Assembly (NCBI RefSeq): GCF_009690905.1
Contig: NZ_VOSW01000004.1
Location: 1-64,000, forward strand
Length of the DNA stretch: 64,000 nt
Source of the DNA: Paraburkholderia madseniana
Lineage (GTDB): Bacteria > Pseudomonadota > Gammaproteobacteria > Burkholderiales > Burkholderiaceae
Direction: 5' to 3'
Shown: piece after piece, positions 1 through 11,413 of the stretch
Numbering within the stretch: position 1 is the first letter of the stretch
How the letters are laid out: each line of letters opens with the position of its first letter
Position numbers and translations under genes: made by a program
The notes under the pieces: model-generated
Database searches by the model: none
Told to the model about the DNA's origin: nothing
Seen by the model: the letters and a program-made list of their open reading frames with translations, nothing else

Positions 1-107
1 CTTGTCACTGGCGCCGAATGTGCGAGAACACGGATTCCAGATGCACCACTACCCGTTGCAGACCACAGGCCCCGCTTAGCAGTAGCGGTTTGAGCTGCGT
101 TCTCTTG

Positions 108-142
108 CCTACTTCTCTTTGCAGCCGGCAAAGAGAAGTAGG
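108..142. repeat. 15-bp perfect inverted repeat, intergenic
   Basis: CCTACTTCTCTTTGC (108-122) and its exact reverse complement (128-142) flank a 5-nt spacer. The following GC-rich stretch (about 143-165) resembles sequence that I associate with dispersed intergenic elements in Paraburkholderia genomes. There is no T-tract, so it is more likely a dispersed palindromic element than a simple terminator. The structure is seen directly; the family assignment is from memory. Confidence 0.6.
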
Positions 143-186
143 TGCCGCCCCGCACAGGGGCAACGCTAATAGACCACTAACAATGC

Positions 187-316
187 AAGGAAAGGCACGA
201 AAGCCAGAACAAGGAAAGGCACGAAAGCCAGAACAAGGAAAGGCACGAAAGCCAGAACAAGGAAAGGCACGAAAGCCAGAACAAGGAAAGGCACGAAAGC
301 CAGAACAAGGAAAGGC
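187..316. repeat. 24-bp tandem repeat, five full copies plus a partial copy
   Basis: A unit beginning AAGGAAAGGCACG and ending CCAGAAC is repeated without mismatch at 187-210, 211-234, 235-258, 259-282 and 283-306, followed by about 10 nt of a sixth copy. The unit length is divisible by 3, so frames on both strands stay open through it and create spurious ORFs that encode an 8-residue repeat. I regard it as a non-coding minisatellite downstream of the TetR gene. Confidence 0.85.
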
Positions 317-380
317 CAAAGCCCTAAGAACACTGACAGCAAGCGTCGCGCAGACAAAAAACCCCAAAAAACCAAAACCA

Positions 381-1112
381 CTATCCACCACGAGGCGCCC
401 GAGCCGCCTCATCAAACCGCCGATTAGCCTCAACAACCTCCGCCCTGAACTGCTGCAAAGCACTGACCTCCAAATCCGGCGGCATCAAAGCTGCCCATAA
501 AACATCGATTAACTGACCCGCGGTAGCGTCAATATCGATATGCCGATTGGCCAGCGTAGCGTCCCACAGCACATGTTCCATCGGCCCAAACACCATCGAC
601 CGCAACAACCTCAACGGCATGTCAGCCCGAATCTGCCCAGTCTCCTGGCCCTGCGCCAACACCCGCATCAACGGCGCCGTATACCGCCGCTGCAATTCCG
701 TCAGCGCCTCACTCAACTCATGATGCCGAGCCCGGCCCTCGGACAACACCAAAGCACACAGGTCCGTGCCATTGACCAGCATCAACCGCAAATGCGTCCG
801 CACAATAAAAGCAAACTGCTGCCGCACGCTGCCATCCCGCGGCAGCCCCGACTCGATCGCTTCAATGATCTCGTCGTACCAGTCGCCAATCACCCGCGCG
901 CATAACTCGCGCTTGCCGCGAAAATAACTGAACACCGTCGCCTCGGAAATCCCCAGGCGCTGCGCAATCTCCGCCGTCGTCGCGCGCTCGTACCCCTTCT
1001 CGGAGAACACGTCGCGCCCCGCCTGCAAGATCTCCCTCACGCGCTGCTGAGACTTGCGCCCGGCCGGCTGGCGGCGCGAGGCAGGTAACTCAGCCTTCAT
1101 GGCAACCGTCAT
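381..1112 (-). CDS. TetR/AcrR-family regulator, probable repressor of the liu operon
   Basis: A one-component regulator of 243 aa from the chosen start. The N-terminal TetR helix-turn-helix is clear at about residues 45-67 (TTAEIAQRLGISEATVFSYF), preceded by the usual basic region. The C-terminal half is a ligand domain with no recognisable signature. The frame is open to 1331, but homology begins near 1100-1112 (ATG at 1112 or 1100), and neither start has a strong ribosome site. It is transcribed divergently from liuA. A TetR-type regulator called LiuQ is described for liu genes in betaproteobacteria, and the position fits that role; the identity is inference. Confidence 0.8.
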   Translation of the reverse strand: MTVAMKAELPASRRQPAGRKSQQRVREILQAGRDVFSEKGYERATTAEIAQRLGISEATVFSYFRGKRELCARVIGDWYDEIIEAIESGLPRDGSVRQQFAFIVRTHLRLMLVNGTDLCALVLSEGRARHHELSEALTELQRRYTAPLMRVLAQGQETGQIRADMPLRLLRSMVFGPMEHVLWDATLANRHIDIDATAGQLIDVLWAALMPPDLEVSALQQFRAEVVEANRRFDEAARAPRGG

Positions 1113-1203
1113 ATGAGTCCAGTTCAGTTTTGTGAGGCCAATCGCCTCGGTCACACCCATCCCATCACTGTATAGCGGCTCCAGACGCCTGCCAACCGGT
1201 TTC

Positions 1204-1216
1204 TGAGTGATACTCA
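1204..1216. promoter_or_regulatory. candidate TetR operator in the liuA/tetR intergenic region
   Basis: TGAGT-GAT-ACTCA is a perfect 5-bp inverted repeat with a 3-nt spacer. It lies about 90 bp upstream of the regulator start and 180 bp upstream of liuA. Its size and position suit a TetR dimer, but a single copy is weak evidence. Confidence 0.4.
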
Positions 1217-1226
1217 AAAATACCAC

Positions 1227-1255
1227 TTGACGCTTACGTAAATCTGGCGTGAAAT
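1227..1255 (+). promoter_or_regulatory. candidate liuA promoter with an imperfect palindrome
   Basis: TTGACG (1227-1232), a 17-nt spacer and TGAAAT (1250-1255) form a plausible sigma-70 promoter towards liuA. The -35 box is part of the near-palindrome TTGACGCTTACGTAAA (1227-1242), which resembles sites described for liu regulators. The promoter and operator roles are inference. Confidence 0.4.
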
Positions 1256-1393
1256 GCGCCTTGAACGTTTCGCGCCTCGAGCGGGGTGGTAAAGGCGGCC
1301 CATAAGGCCGCCGCCGCCAGCTGAGCCGCACTCAGACGGGCCGGCGCCTACCCAGGCTAAGCCGGTCCGCCAACGAACTCTGGAGACACTGCA

Positions 1394-2575
1394 ATGAGCA
1401 ACCTGCCCGGTTTGCAATTCCCGCTCGGCGAAGAAATCGAAATGCTGCGCGACAGCATCGCCGGATTCGCCGCCAAAGAAATCGCCCCGCGCGCCGCGGA
1501 AATCGATCGCACGGATCAGTTCCCCATGGACCTGTGGCGCAAATTCGGCGACCTGGGCGTGCTCGGCATGACGGTCTCGGAGGAGTACGGCGGCGCGAAT
1601 ATGGGCTACACGGCGCACATGGTCGCGATGGAAGAAATCTCGCGCGCGTCGGCATCGGTCGGTCTCTCATACGGGGCGCACTCGAATCTGTGCGTCAACC
1701 AGATTCATCGCAACGGCACGGCAGCGCAGAAGGAAAAATATCTGCCCAAGCTGGTCTCCGGCGAACACATCGGCGCACTCGCCATGAGCGAACCGAACGC
1801 GGGTTCGGACGTCGTCAGCATGAAGCTGCGCGCGGACAAGAAGGGCGACCACTATGTGCTGAACGGCACGAAAATGTGGATCACCAATGGCCCGGATTGC
1901 GACACGCTGGTCGTCTATGCCAAAACCGATCCCGAAGCGAATTCGCGGGGCATTACCGCGTTTATCGTCGAGAAGGGCATGAAGGGTTTCTCGGTCGCGC
2001 AAAAACTCGACAAGCTCGGCATGCGCGGTTCGCATACCGGCGAACTGGTGTTCCAGGACGTCGAAGTGCCGGAAGAAAATATCCTCGGCCAGTTGAACGG
2101 CGGCGTGAAGGTGCTGATGAGCGGCCTCGATTACGAACGCGCCGTGCTCGCCGGTGGCCCGACCGGCATCATGGTCGCAGTCATGGACGCGGTCGTGCCG
2201 TATATCCACGACCGCAAGCAGTTCGGTCAGCCGATCGGCGAATTCCAGTTGATTCAAGGCAAGGTCGCCGATCTGTACACCACGCTGCAAGCGTGCCGCG
2301 CGTATCTCTACGCTGTGGGCCGTCAACTCGATACGCTCGGCAAGGAACACGTGCGCCAGGTGCGTAAGGACTGTGCGGGCGTGATTCTCTACACCGCTGA
2401 AAAAGCGACTTGGATGGCCGGCGAGGCGATCCAGATTCTCGGCGGCAATGGCTATATCAACGAGTATCCGGTCGGCCGTCTGTGGCGCGATGCGAAGCTC
2501 TATGAAATCGGCGCGGGCACGAGCGAAATCCGCCGCATGCTGATCGGCCGCGAACTGTTCGCCGAAACGGCTTGA
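1394..2575 (+). CDS. liuA: isovaleryl-CoA dehydrogenase
   Basis: Oxidises isovaleryl-CoA to 3-methylcrotonyl-CoA with FAD and passes electrons to ETF; second step of leucine breakdown, cytosolic. At 393 aa it is full length. It has the acyl-CoA dehydrogenase signatures ([14 protein letters not shown] region, WITNGPD) and the Glu of the [10 protein letters not shown] motif (E248), the catalytic-base position characteristic of isovaleryl-CoA dehydrogenases. The C-terminal loop reads GAGTSEI rather than the EGT of short-chain enzymes, as expected for this subtype. GGAGAC lies 7 nt before the ATG. It is the first gene of liuABCD. Confidence 0.96.
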   Translation: MSNLPGLQFPLGEEIEMLRDSIAGFAAKEIAPRAAEIDRTDQFPMDLWRKFGDLGVLGMTVSEEYGGANMGYTAHMVAMEEISRASASVGLSYGAHSNLCVNQIHRNGTAAQKEKYLPKLVSGEHIGALAMSEPNAGSDVVSMKLRADKKGDHYVLNGTKMWITNGPDCDTLVVYAKTDPEANSRGITAFIVEKGMKGFSVAQKLDKLGMRGSHTGELVFQDVEVPEENILGQLNGGVKVLMSGLDYERAVLAGGPTGIMVAVMDAVVPYIHDRKQFGQPIGEFQLIQGKVADLYTTLQACRAYLYAVGRQLDTLGKEHVRQVRKDCAGVILYTAEKATWMAGEAIQILGGNGYINEYPVGRLWRDAKLYEIGAGTSEIRRMLIGRELFAETA

Positions 2576-2596
2576 GCCAAGAGGAGAAGCCACGCA

Positions 2597-4204
2597 ATGC
2601 CGATCATCGAATCAAAACTGAATCCGCGCTCGGACGACTTCCGCACCAATGCGGCGGCGCTCGAAGCGCTGGTCGCCGATCTTCGCGCGAAGGTCGAGAA
2701 ACTCGCGCTGGGCGGCGGGCAAGCGGCGCGCGACAAACACACGGGCCGCGGCAAACTGCTGCCACGTGAGCGCATCGAGAAACTGCTCGATCCGGGCACG
2801 CCGTTTCTCGAGTTCTCGCAACTCGCGGCCTACGGCATGTATCACAACGATGCGCCGGGCGCTGGCGTCATCACGGGCATTGGCCGCATCGCGGGGCAGG
2901 AGTGCGTGATCGTCTGCAATGACGCGACGGTCAAGGGCGGCACGTACTATCCCGTCACCGTGAAAAAGCACGTGCGGGCGCAGGAAATCGCTGCTGAAAA
3001 TCATTTGCCGTGTGTCTACCTGGTCGACTCGGGCGGGGCGAATCTGCCGAATCAGGACGACGTGTTCCCCGATCGCGATCACTTCGGCCGCATCTTCTTT
3101 AATCAAGCGAATCTGTCCGCGGCAGGCATTCCGCAGATCGCCGTCGTGATGGGTTCGTGCACGGCAGGCGGCGCCTATGTGCCGGCCATGAGCGATGAGT
3201 CGATCATCGTCAAGAATCAGGGGACGATTTTTCTGGGCGGCCCGCCGCTCGTCAAAGCCGCAACCGGTGAAGTGGTGAGCGCGGAAGACCTCGGTGGCGG
3301 CGATGTGCATACGCGTCTGTCGGGCGTGGTCGATCATCTCGCGCAGAACGACGCACATGCCTTGGGCATTGCGCGCAGCATCGTCGGTAATCTGAATCGC
3401 ACGAAGCAGGTGCCGGTGGCATTGCAGGAGCCGAAGCCGCCGCGCTACGACGTGAAGAGCATGTACGGCGTGATTCCCGTCGATACGCGCAAGCCGTTCG
3501 ATATCCGCGAGGTGATCGCGCGCATTGTCGACGATTCCGCTTTCGACGAATTCAAGGCCCGCTACGGCACCACGCTCGTGTGTGGCTTCGCGCATATCTG
3601 GGGGCACCCAGTCGGCATCATCGCGAACAACGGCATTCTGTTTTCGGAGTCGGCGCTCAAGGGCGCGCACTTCATCGAACTGTGCTGCCAGCGCAAGATT
3701 CCGCTGGTGTTCCTGCAGAACATCACGGGCTTCATGGTGGGCCGCAAGTACGAAAACGAAGGCATCGCGCGTAACGGCGCGAAGATGGTGACGGCCGTGG
3801 CTACGGCGAAGGTGCCGAAGTTCACGGTGATCATCGGCGGTTCGTTCGGGGCAGGTAACTATGGCATGTGCGGCCGCGCGTATTCACCACGCTTCCTGTG
3901 GATGTGGCCGAACGCGCGCATCTCGGTGATGGGCGGCGAGCAGGCGGCCTCGGTGCTGGCCACGGTCAAGCGCGACGGCATCGAAGGCAAGGGCGGTGCG
4001 TGGAGCGCGGAAGAAGAAGAGGCGTTCAAGCAACCGATCCGCGATCAATACGAACACCAGGGCCATCCGTACTACGCCAGCGCTCGTCTGTGGGACGACG
4101 GCGTGATCGATCCGGCGCAAACGCGCGATGTGCTTGGCCTCGGCCTCTCGGCGACGATGAACGCACCGATCGAAGACACGCGTTTCGGCGTGTTCAGAAT
4201 GTGA
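2597..4204 (+). CDS. liuB: 3-methylcrotonyl-CoA carboxylase, carboxyltransferase (beta) subunit
   Basis: Transfers CO2 from biotin to 3-methylcrotonyl-CoA, giving 3-methylglutaconyl-CoA, in complex with LiuD. The 535-aa protein has the two crotonase-like carboxyltransferase halves: an N-terminal CoA-binding half with [16 protein letters not shown], and a C-terminal half with [18 protein letters not shown] (about residue 415) and [10 protein letters not shown]. The start follows liuA by 21 nt with GAGGAG upstream, so co-translation in the liu operon is likely. Confidence 0.96.
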   Translation: MPIIESKLNPRSDDFRTNAAALEALVADLRAKVEKLALGGGQAARDKHTGRGKLLPRERIEKLLDPGTPFLEFSQLAAYGMYHNDAPGAGVITGIGRIAGQECVIVCNDATVKGGTYYPVTVKKHVRAQEIAAENHLPCVYLVDSGGANLPNQDDVFPDRDHFGRIFFNQANLSAAGIPQIAVVMGSCTAGGAYVPAMSDESIIVKNQGTIFLGGPPLVKAATGEVVSAEDLGGGDVHTRLSGVVDHLAQNDAHALGIARSIVGNLNRTKQVPVALQEPKPPRYDVKSMYGVIPVDTRKPFDIREVIARIVDDSAFDEFKARYGTTLVCGFAHIWGHPVGIIANNGILFSESALKGAHFIELCCQRKIPLVFLQNITGFMVGRKYENEGIARNGAKMVTAVATAKVPKFTVIIGGSFGAGNYGMCGRAYSPRFLWMWPNARISVMGGEQAASVLATVKRDGIEGKGGAWSAEEEEAFKQPIRDQYEHQGHPYYASARLWDDGVIDPAQTRDVLGLGLSATMNAPIEDTRFGVFRM

Positions 4205-4232
4205 CAGAGCGCAAAGCGCAGGAGCTGCAACG

Positions 4233-5018
4233 ATGCAATACGAAACGCTGAAGGTCGCTTTCGCCGGGCAGATCGCCACGGTCACGCTGAATCGGCCGGA
4301 CGTGCGCAATGCGTTCAACGAAACGATGATCGCCGAAATCACCTCGGTTTTCACGGCCTTGAACGTGCGCGACGACGTGCGCGCAGTAGTGCTCGCCGCG
4401 AACGGCAAGGCATTCTGCGCAGGCGCCGACCTGAACTGGATGAAGAAGATGGCCGGCTACTCGGACGACGAGAACCGTGCCGACGCGATGCTGCTGGCGA
4501 ACATGCTGTCGTCGATCTATCGCTGCAGCAAACCGGTGGTTGCACGGGTGAACGGCGACGCCTACGCGGGCGGCATGGGTCTGATCTCGGCGTGCGATAT
4601 CGTCGTTGCGGTAGAGAGCGCGCGTTTTTGCCTGTCCGAAGCGCGTCTCGGCCTGATCCCGGCGACCATCGCGCCGTACGTGATCCGTGCGTTGGGGGAG
4701 CAGGCGTCGCGCCGCTACTTCACGACCGCCGAGCAGTTCGATTGTGCGACGGCGTTTCGCCTCGGCCTGGTTAGCGAAGCAGTCAGTGCGGAACAACTCG
4801 ACGCTACCGTGCAGCAGATCGCCGAGACGCTTTGCGCAAACGGTCCGCAAGCGGTGCGTGCCTGCAAGCAGCTCGTGCAGGACATCGCTGGCCATGAGTT
4901 GAACGAGGCCATGATCGAAGACACGGCGGCGCGCATCGCCCGCACGCGAGCCGGTGCGGAAGGCCGTGAAGGCGTCGCGTCGTTCCTCGAAAAGCGCACG
5001 CCGTCCTGGCGCGATTGA
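4233..5018 (+). CDS. liuC: methylglutaconyl-CoA hydratase (enoyl-CoA hydratase family)
   Basis: Hydrates 3-methylglutaconyl-CoA to HMG-CoA in leucine degradation. At 261 aa it is the usual crotonase length. The oxyanion-hole region FCAGADLNWM and the AYAGGMGLISACD segment are present, and the Glu of CLSEARLG matches the first catalytic Glu of crotonase. The second crotonase Glu is not obvious. The assignment rests largely on position between liuB and liuD. It lies 28 nt after liuB with GGAG upstream of the ATG. Confidence 0.92.
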   Translation: MQYETLKVAFAGQIATVTLNRPDVRNAFNETMIAEITSVFTALNVRDDVRAVVLAANGKAFCAGADLNWMKKMAGYSDDENRADAMLLANMLSSIYRCSKPVVARVNGDAYAGGMGLISACDIVVAVESARFCLSEARLGLIPATIAPYVIRALGEQASRRYFTTAEQFDCATAFRLGLVSEAVSAEQLDATVQQIAETLCANGPQAVRACKQLVQDIAGHELNEAMIEDTAARIARTRAGAEGREGVASFLEKRTPSWRD

Positions 5019-5138
5019 CATGCCGTTGAAACGTAACTGAAGCGCACCTGAAGCGCGGGCAAGCCTCCACTCCAGGGCGCTGTCCGGCCTTCGCCAGAAC
5101 AACACAGCCCCGAACGGGACACTTCACCGAGACACCTC

Positions 5139-7166
<2,028 letters not shown>

Positions 7167-7175
7167 CGGCCGTGC

Positions 7176-7967
7176 TTAAGCGAGGCGCGCGTAGCCCGCG
7201 GCGCGCGCTTCGTTTTCGAGTTGCTCGATCCGTTCGTAGTCGGTGAGCGGCAACGCGGAAAAACCCTTCAAACGCAGGCGTTTGGCACGTTCTGGCTGGG
7301 CACGGTGCGCTTCGTTGAGTGCCTCGCGCAGCGTCTCGATCGTCGCGGACGGCACATTGTTGGAGGCAATCAAAGGCAAACCCGGCGATGCTGCCGTCAA
7401 GCCGATTTGCCGAACCTTTTGCGCCAGTTCCGGCAATTCATCGCGAACAAACGCGAACGTCACGCAGTCGATTGCGGCGACGTCCGCGCGATTGTCGACC
7501 ACCGCCCGCAACGATCCAAGATGCGAGCCGGTGCGCAGGACCGCGCTGAAAAACGCACCGTCGCGCGCAAGCGGCGCCACCGCGTGGCGAAACACATTCA
7601 TGCCGCTATTCGAATCGTCCTGATTGTAGGCGGCACGCGCGCCACGGCAAGCCGCGAGCGAATCGAACTGCGACTCCGCTCGCGTGACCAGTACACTCGA
7701 ATAGTCCGCGCCTGCGCAGCCCGGCGCATCGAATTGCGGCGTAGCGATCACCTGAACCTGCTCGTTCAAGCCATGCACCAATGGATAGCCGCAGGTTTGC
7801 GAGAGCAGTACGTTGGGGCGCCGCCAGAAGTCATGCAGTTCTTCGTCAGGCTCGACGATGCGGCAGTCCGGGTTCACCATGCGCAAGACGTCGTCTAACC
7901 ACTCGCGCCACACAGTGGCAAGCGCGGGCGTCACGTTGTACATCGGCAGGGCGGCGATCCAGGTCAT
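7176..7967 (-). CDS. PhnD-like phosphate/phosphonate-type periplasmic binding protein
   Basis: A 263-aa protein of the PhnD/transferrin-like fold. Features seen are ALPMYNV near the N-terminus, LLSQTCGYPLVHGL, the AYNQDDSNSGMN segment and VAAIDCVTFAF, all typical of PhnD-type proteins. No signal peptide is evident from the start at 7967, and no ABC permease or ATPase genes adjoin, so a transport role is doubtful; many stand-alone homologues have unknown ligands. It converges on liuD with only 9 nt between stop codons. An in-frame extension to 8015 lacks homology and overlaps the next gene. Confidence 0.75.
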   Translation of the reverse strand: MTWIAALPMYNVTPALATVWREWLDDVLRMVNPDCRIVEPDEELHDFWRRPNVLLSQTCGYPLVHGLNEQVQVIATPQFDAPGCAGADYSSVLVTRAESQFDSLAACRGARAAYNQDDSNSGMNVFRHAVAPLARDGAFFSAVLRTGSHLGSLRAVVDNRADVAAIDCVTFAFVRDELPELAQKVRQIGLTAASPGLPLIASNNVPSATIETLREALNEAHRAQPERAKRLRLKGFSALPLTDYERIEQLENEARAAGYARLA

Positions 7968-7986
7968 GGACGCGATTCTGGCATAC

Positions 7987-8265
7987 CTAATGTCTGACCA
8001 TTCGAAATTCGTCAAGCCCCAGGCGCACGGGCTCGGTCTGTTTGAACGGCCATTTGCACTCCACCACCTTCAATATTTCCAGTTGGGCGTCTTCGAACGC
8101 GACAAGCAAATCCGTGCGCCGCTTACTCGCGGCCCCACAATAGGTCATCAACGCCTCGGCGCTGACCTCGAAGACCTGCACCCGATCGTCATAACAGACG
8201 CGGAAGGCGACGGTTGCGCATTCCGTGACACAGGGCCTGAATCCTTCATCGACATATACCGACAT
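7987..8265 (-). CDS. small conserved hypothetical protein, DUF1488-like
   Basis: A 92-aa protein starting at 8265 with GGGAGG 7-8 nt upstream, which decides against the longer open frame to 8409. The pattern VAFRVCYDDRVQVFEVSAEAL followed by LLVAFEDAQLEILKV recalls the short DUF1488 family of proteobacteria, whose function is unknown. This family match is tentative. It lies in the same orientation as, and just upstream of, the PhnD-like gene (19 nt), so the two may be co-transcribed. Confidence 0.6.
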   Translation of the reverse strand: MSVYVDEGFRPCVTECATVAFRVCYDDRVQVFEVSAEALMTYCGAASKRRTDLLVAFEDAQLEILKVVECKWPFKQTEPVRLGLDEFRMVRH

Positions 8266-8448
8266 TACAACCTCCCGCCGCACGCCCGAGTCATCAGGAT
8301 GACTGGCCGTAAGCTTTCGGTATGTGGGAAAACCGGCATTTGCTGTAAAAATGCCGGGCACCCGCTTGATCTTACCGATCGGAAACAGTAGGCACCTGCG
8401 TGGCCGCATGCGTAGTCCGATTTTGCCTCAGGACGGCGGGCCCGTCAT

Positions 8449-10620
8449 TCAGAGTTCCAGCGACAGTCCGTCCGTCGCGGCGACGTCGTCGGCGACCGGC
8501 CGCCCCATGCAGATGAGGGCATGGCCTGCGTCGATGGGGGCGTCCGTGGGTTCTTCGTAAGCGACTCGCCCGTTTAGCACGCGTGTGGTGCATGTGCCGC
8601 ACATCCCGGACCGGCAGCTCGACGGCGCGGCGATCCCGCACGCCTCGGCGAGGTCGAGAAGCGTGCCGTTCTTCGGCAGCCATTGAACGGTGCGCTGCGA
8701 TCGCGCGAACGTTACGGGTATGCCTGCTCCATCGTTTGCCGGCACGTTTGCGGGGCGCGAGCTTTGGGCGTTTTCCGCCACCGCCGCTGGGATTGCAGGC
8801 GTGCGTTTGACGGTTGCCGGTCCAAACGCCTCAAAGCGGATTCTGTTATCGGCGACGTTGAGCGCGCGCAATCCTTCATACAGTTCACGCATGAACGACT
8901 CGGGGCCACACAGATAGAAGTCGTAGTCGTCGAAGGGCAGTGCGCGCTTGATTTCCGCTACGCTCACGCGACCGGGCAAGGTGCCGGAAGGCGCGTGGGT
9001 GGCTGGATCGGTGGCGCTGTCGAACAGGTGCATCGAGACCGCCTGATGGCGCGACGCGAGGTCCTGCAGGTGCGCACTGAACGGCCGATCGACGTCGCGT
9101 CGCGCGCCATGGAAGAAATGCAGCGGCCTGGGCGGACTAAGCGGCTCGCGCGCGGCAATGGCGTGATGCAGCATCGTGATCATCGGCGTGATGCCGATAC
9201 CCGCCGAAATGAACACGGCGGGGCGCAGGCTGGCTGAATCGTAGGTGAATGCGCCACGCGGTGCCATCGCTTCGATCTGCATGCCGGCGGCGAAGCGGTC
9301 ATGCAGCCAGGCTGAGCCGACCCCGTCGCGTTTCACGGTGATCCGGTACTGCCGCAGGTTGCTCCCGTCGGACAGCGTATAGGTGCGCGTCAGCGGTTTG
9401 TCCAAGCCGTCGATCGGCACGCGGATCGGCAAGTATTGCCCGGGCTCGTACGCCGGCAACGGTGAGCCGTCCGTCGATTCAAAATAGAACGAGCGGATCA
9501 TGGGCGTTTCTTCGTGCACGGCTGCGATCCTGAGCTTCTTCCACGGCGATTCGAGCGTTGAAGCAGGCAGGAAATCGAGCGGTGAGGCCGACAGGGGATC
9601 GGGCAACGAAGCAGGCAGTGGAGCGGGCACCGAAGCGGCCAGTGAAGCCGGCGCCACGAACTGCGGCGCATAGCCGACTTCCGACCAATGAAACGGTAAC
9701 GCCTGGCGGCTGCGCCGCACTTCGGTAATACGAAAGCGCACCAGCCGCTCGGCCAATGGAAACTCAACCAGTTCCGGACCGTCCCAGACGATCTCGGCGA
9801 GGGCCGCGACGTACAGCATGTCACCGCTCGCAAAGTCTACGAACAACAAGCCGGCGCGCGGATCATGAAGCAGATTCCCCAGTGTGTTGAACAAGCGGTT
9901 GCCGCTGAAATCGGGCGTTGTCAGGGTGGTCGCGTCGTCAATACGCACGAAGCCCGGCATGCCGCCGCGATGCGAAACATCGGCGCCGCGAGCCGGGCCC
10001 GCATCCTCGCTGACGTTCGCGCTGGTGATAAAAAAAGTATCCGCGTTGGCCAGCAATGCGCGGTCCGCTGCGCTGAGTTGGGTCGACGTTTCAACGGGTG
10101 TCCGCGTGCCGGTTGCGCCGCGCGCAACGAAGGTCGGCGTACGGCTTTGAATATATTTTGCGCAGTTGCCAAAGCTTTGCATGACCTCGAGCGTGACCGT
10201 ATCGCCATCTACCGACGACACGACGCCGTTGACGCGATTGCGCCGCCGGGTCTGCGCTTGCAGCCCCAGGCCACCGATCATCATGCCGGGCTGCCAGTAC
10301 CCAGCCAGCGGATCTCCCGGTAAAACGCCGCCCTCGATCCGCAACGTGCGCGGATCCGGGGACGATACAAAGCCCGGTTCGGCCGCGCGCAACGTTGCCC
10401 ACGGCTGGCCGTTTGCGTCGAGCCCGCCGAACACCATGAATGGCTGTTCGGCGTAAAACTGCCGATGCTGGTCCGGCATATACCGACGGATGCCTCGACG
10501 GCCAATCGACTCCGCCTCTTCGTTTACTCCCACATGTTGCTGTACCAGGAGTTCGGCGGCGTGAAACGGCGACTCGGCGGCGTCCCAGCCGCGCGGCGCG
10601 CCGGAAGAATGCTGGGACAT
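8449..10620 (-). CDS. PNPOx-like/ferredoxin-reductase/2Fe-2S ferredoxin fusion protein
   Basis: A 723-aa three-part electron-transfer protein. The N-terminal region (about 45-330) is a pyridoxamine-phosphate-oxidase-like FMN split barrel. The middle (about 360-600) is a ferredoxin-NADP reductase-type FAD/NAD module with RTYTLSD and GIGITPMI. The C-terminus is a plant-type 2Fe-2S ferredoxin with ligands C669, C674, C677 and C704. An Ala/Pro/Leu-rich repetitive linker joins the first two parts (about 9560-9660). Such fusions are annotated as oxidoreductases of unknown substrate. A GST gene lies 38 nt upstream in the same orientation, so the two probably form one unit. Confidence 0.85.
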   Translation of the reverse strand: MSQHSSGAPRGWDAAESPFHAAELLVQQHVGVNEEAESIGRRGIRRYMPDQHRQFYAEQPFMVFGGLDANGQPWATLRAAEPGFVSSPDPRTLRIEGGVLPGDPLAGYWQPGMMIGGLGLQAQTRRRNRVNGVVSSVDGDTVTLEVMQSFGNCAKYIQSRTPTFVARGATGTRTPVETSTQLSAADRALLANADTFFITSANVSEDAGPARGADVSHRGGMPGFVRIDDATTLTTPDFSGNRLFNTLGNLLHDPRAGLLFVDFASGDMLYVAALAEIVWDGPELVEFPLAERLVRFRITEVRRSRQALPFHWSEVGYAPQFVAPASLAASVPAPLPASLPDPLSASPLDFLPASTLESPWKKLRIAAVHEETPMIRSFYFESTDGSPLPAYEPGQYLPIRVPIDGLDKPLTRTYTLSDGSNLRQYRITVKRDGVGSAWLHDRFAAGMQIEAMAPRGAFTYDSASLRPAVFISAGIGITPMITMLHHAIAAREPLSPPRPLHFFHGARRDVDRPFSAHLQDLASRHQAVSMHLFDSATDPATHAPSGTLPGRVSVAEIKRALPFDDYDFYLCGPESFMRELYEGLRALNVADNRIRFEAFGPATVKRTPAIPAAVAENAQSSRPANVPANDGAGIPVTFARSQRTVQWLPKNGTLLDLAEACGIAAPSSCRSGMCGTCTTRVLNGRVAYEEPTDAPIDAGHALICMGRPVADDVAATDGLSLEL

Positions 10621-10658
10621 AGCGGCCTCTGCCCGTCAGGGCTTACGCATTTCTCTGG

Positions 10659-11300
10659 TTACGCGGCGAGCAGTCCGGCCTTCGTTGCAGGCATCGCGAT
10701 GAAGCGTGGCAGCGCTTCGACACGGCGGAGCCACGCCCGGATGTTCGGGTACGGTTCGAGCGAGACGCCGCCTTCCGGCGCATGGGCGATATACGTATGC
10801 GCGGCGATGTCGGCAATGCTCACGTGGTCTCCCGCGGCGAAATTCTTGCCGGCAAGCTCCGCGTCGAGCACGTCGAACAGCTTGTGGGCGATCTTCTGGG
10901 CGGTGTCGAGATTGAGCGGCGCACCGAATACCGTCACCAGCCGCGCTGCGCACGGTCCGTAAGCGATCTGTCCGGCGGCGAGCGAGAGCCAGCGTTGCAC
11001 GGCGGCGGCGCCAAGCGCGTCTTCCGGCAGCCATGACGGGTCGCCATAGCGTTTCGCCAGATAGACGAGGATTGCGTTCGAATCGAACAGCACCGTCTCG
11101 CCATCTTCGATTGTCGGCACCTGGCCGAACGGGTTGAGCTTCAGGTATTCCGGGCGACGATTGTCGCCGGCAGCCATGTTCAGTTCGATCACTTCAAAAG
11201 GCAGATCGAGTAATGTCAGGAACAACTTCACGCGGTGCCCGTGCCCGGAGAGGAGCGTGGTGTGAAGGCGGATCGGCTGGGCGGGTTTGGCGGCTGACAT
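10659..11300 (-). CDS. glutathione S-transferase
   Basis: A 213-aa cytosolic GST. The N-terminal thioredoxin-like domain shows LLSGHGHRVKLFLTLLDLP, the cis-Pro segment FGQVPTIEDGETVLFDSNAILVYLA (residues about 52-76), and an all-helical C-terminal domain. The substrate is unknown. It is divergent from the LysR gene at 11414 and probably co-transcribed with the fusion reductase downstream; LysR control of this pair is a reasonable inference from the arrangement. Confidence 0.92.
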   Translation of the reverse strand: MSAAKPAQPIRLHTTLLSGHGHRVKLFLTLLDLPFEVIELNMAAGDNRRPEYLKLNPFGQVPTIEDGETVLFDSNAILVYLAKRYGDPSWLPEDALGAAAVQRWLSLAAGQIAYGPCAARLVTVFGAPLNLDTAQKIAHKLFDVLDAELAGKNFAAGDHVSIADIAAHTYIAHAPEGGVSLEPYPNIRAWLRRVEALPRFIAMPATKAGLLAA

Positions 11301-11413
11301 TGAAAGCTCCTGGAGCGGGGAAAGCCGACAACCGTCGACTGGAATGGGGTAAGCGTACCGGCTCGCGGCACCGCGCAGAAGACTGCTAAGCTAGAAAACA
11401 TAATCAATCAAAG

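Noticed and set aside
187..316. possible CRISPR array
   Set aside because: Repeats are directly adjacent with no spacers, and no cas genes are present.
18..500. open frames through the tandem repeat on both strands
   Set aside because: They are open only because the repeat unit is a multiple of three; no ribosome site or homology was seen, and one overlaps the TetR gene end.
381..1112. TetR gene at 381 as the repressor of the eleven island operators
   Set aside because: The liu intergenic region contains no copy of the island motif, so autoregulation by this protein at such a site is not supported.
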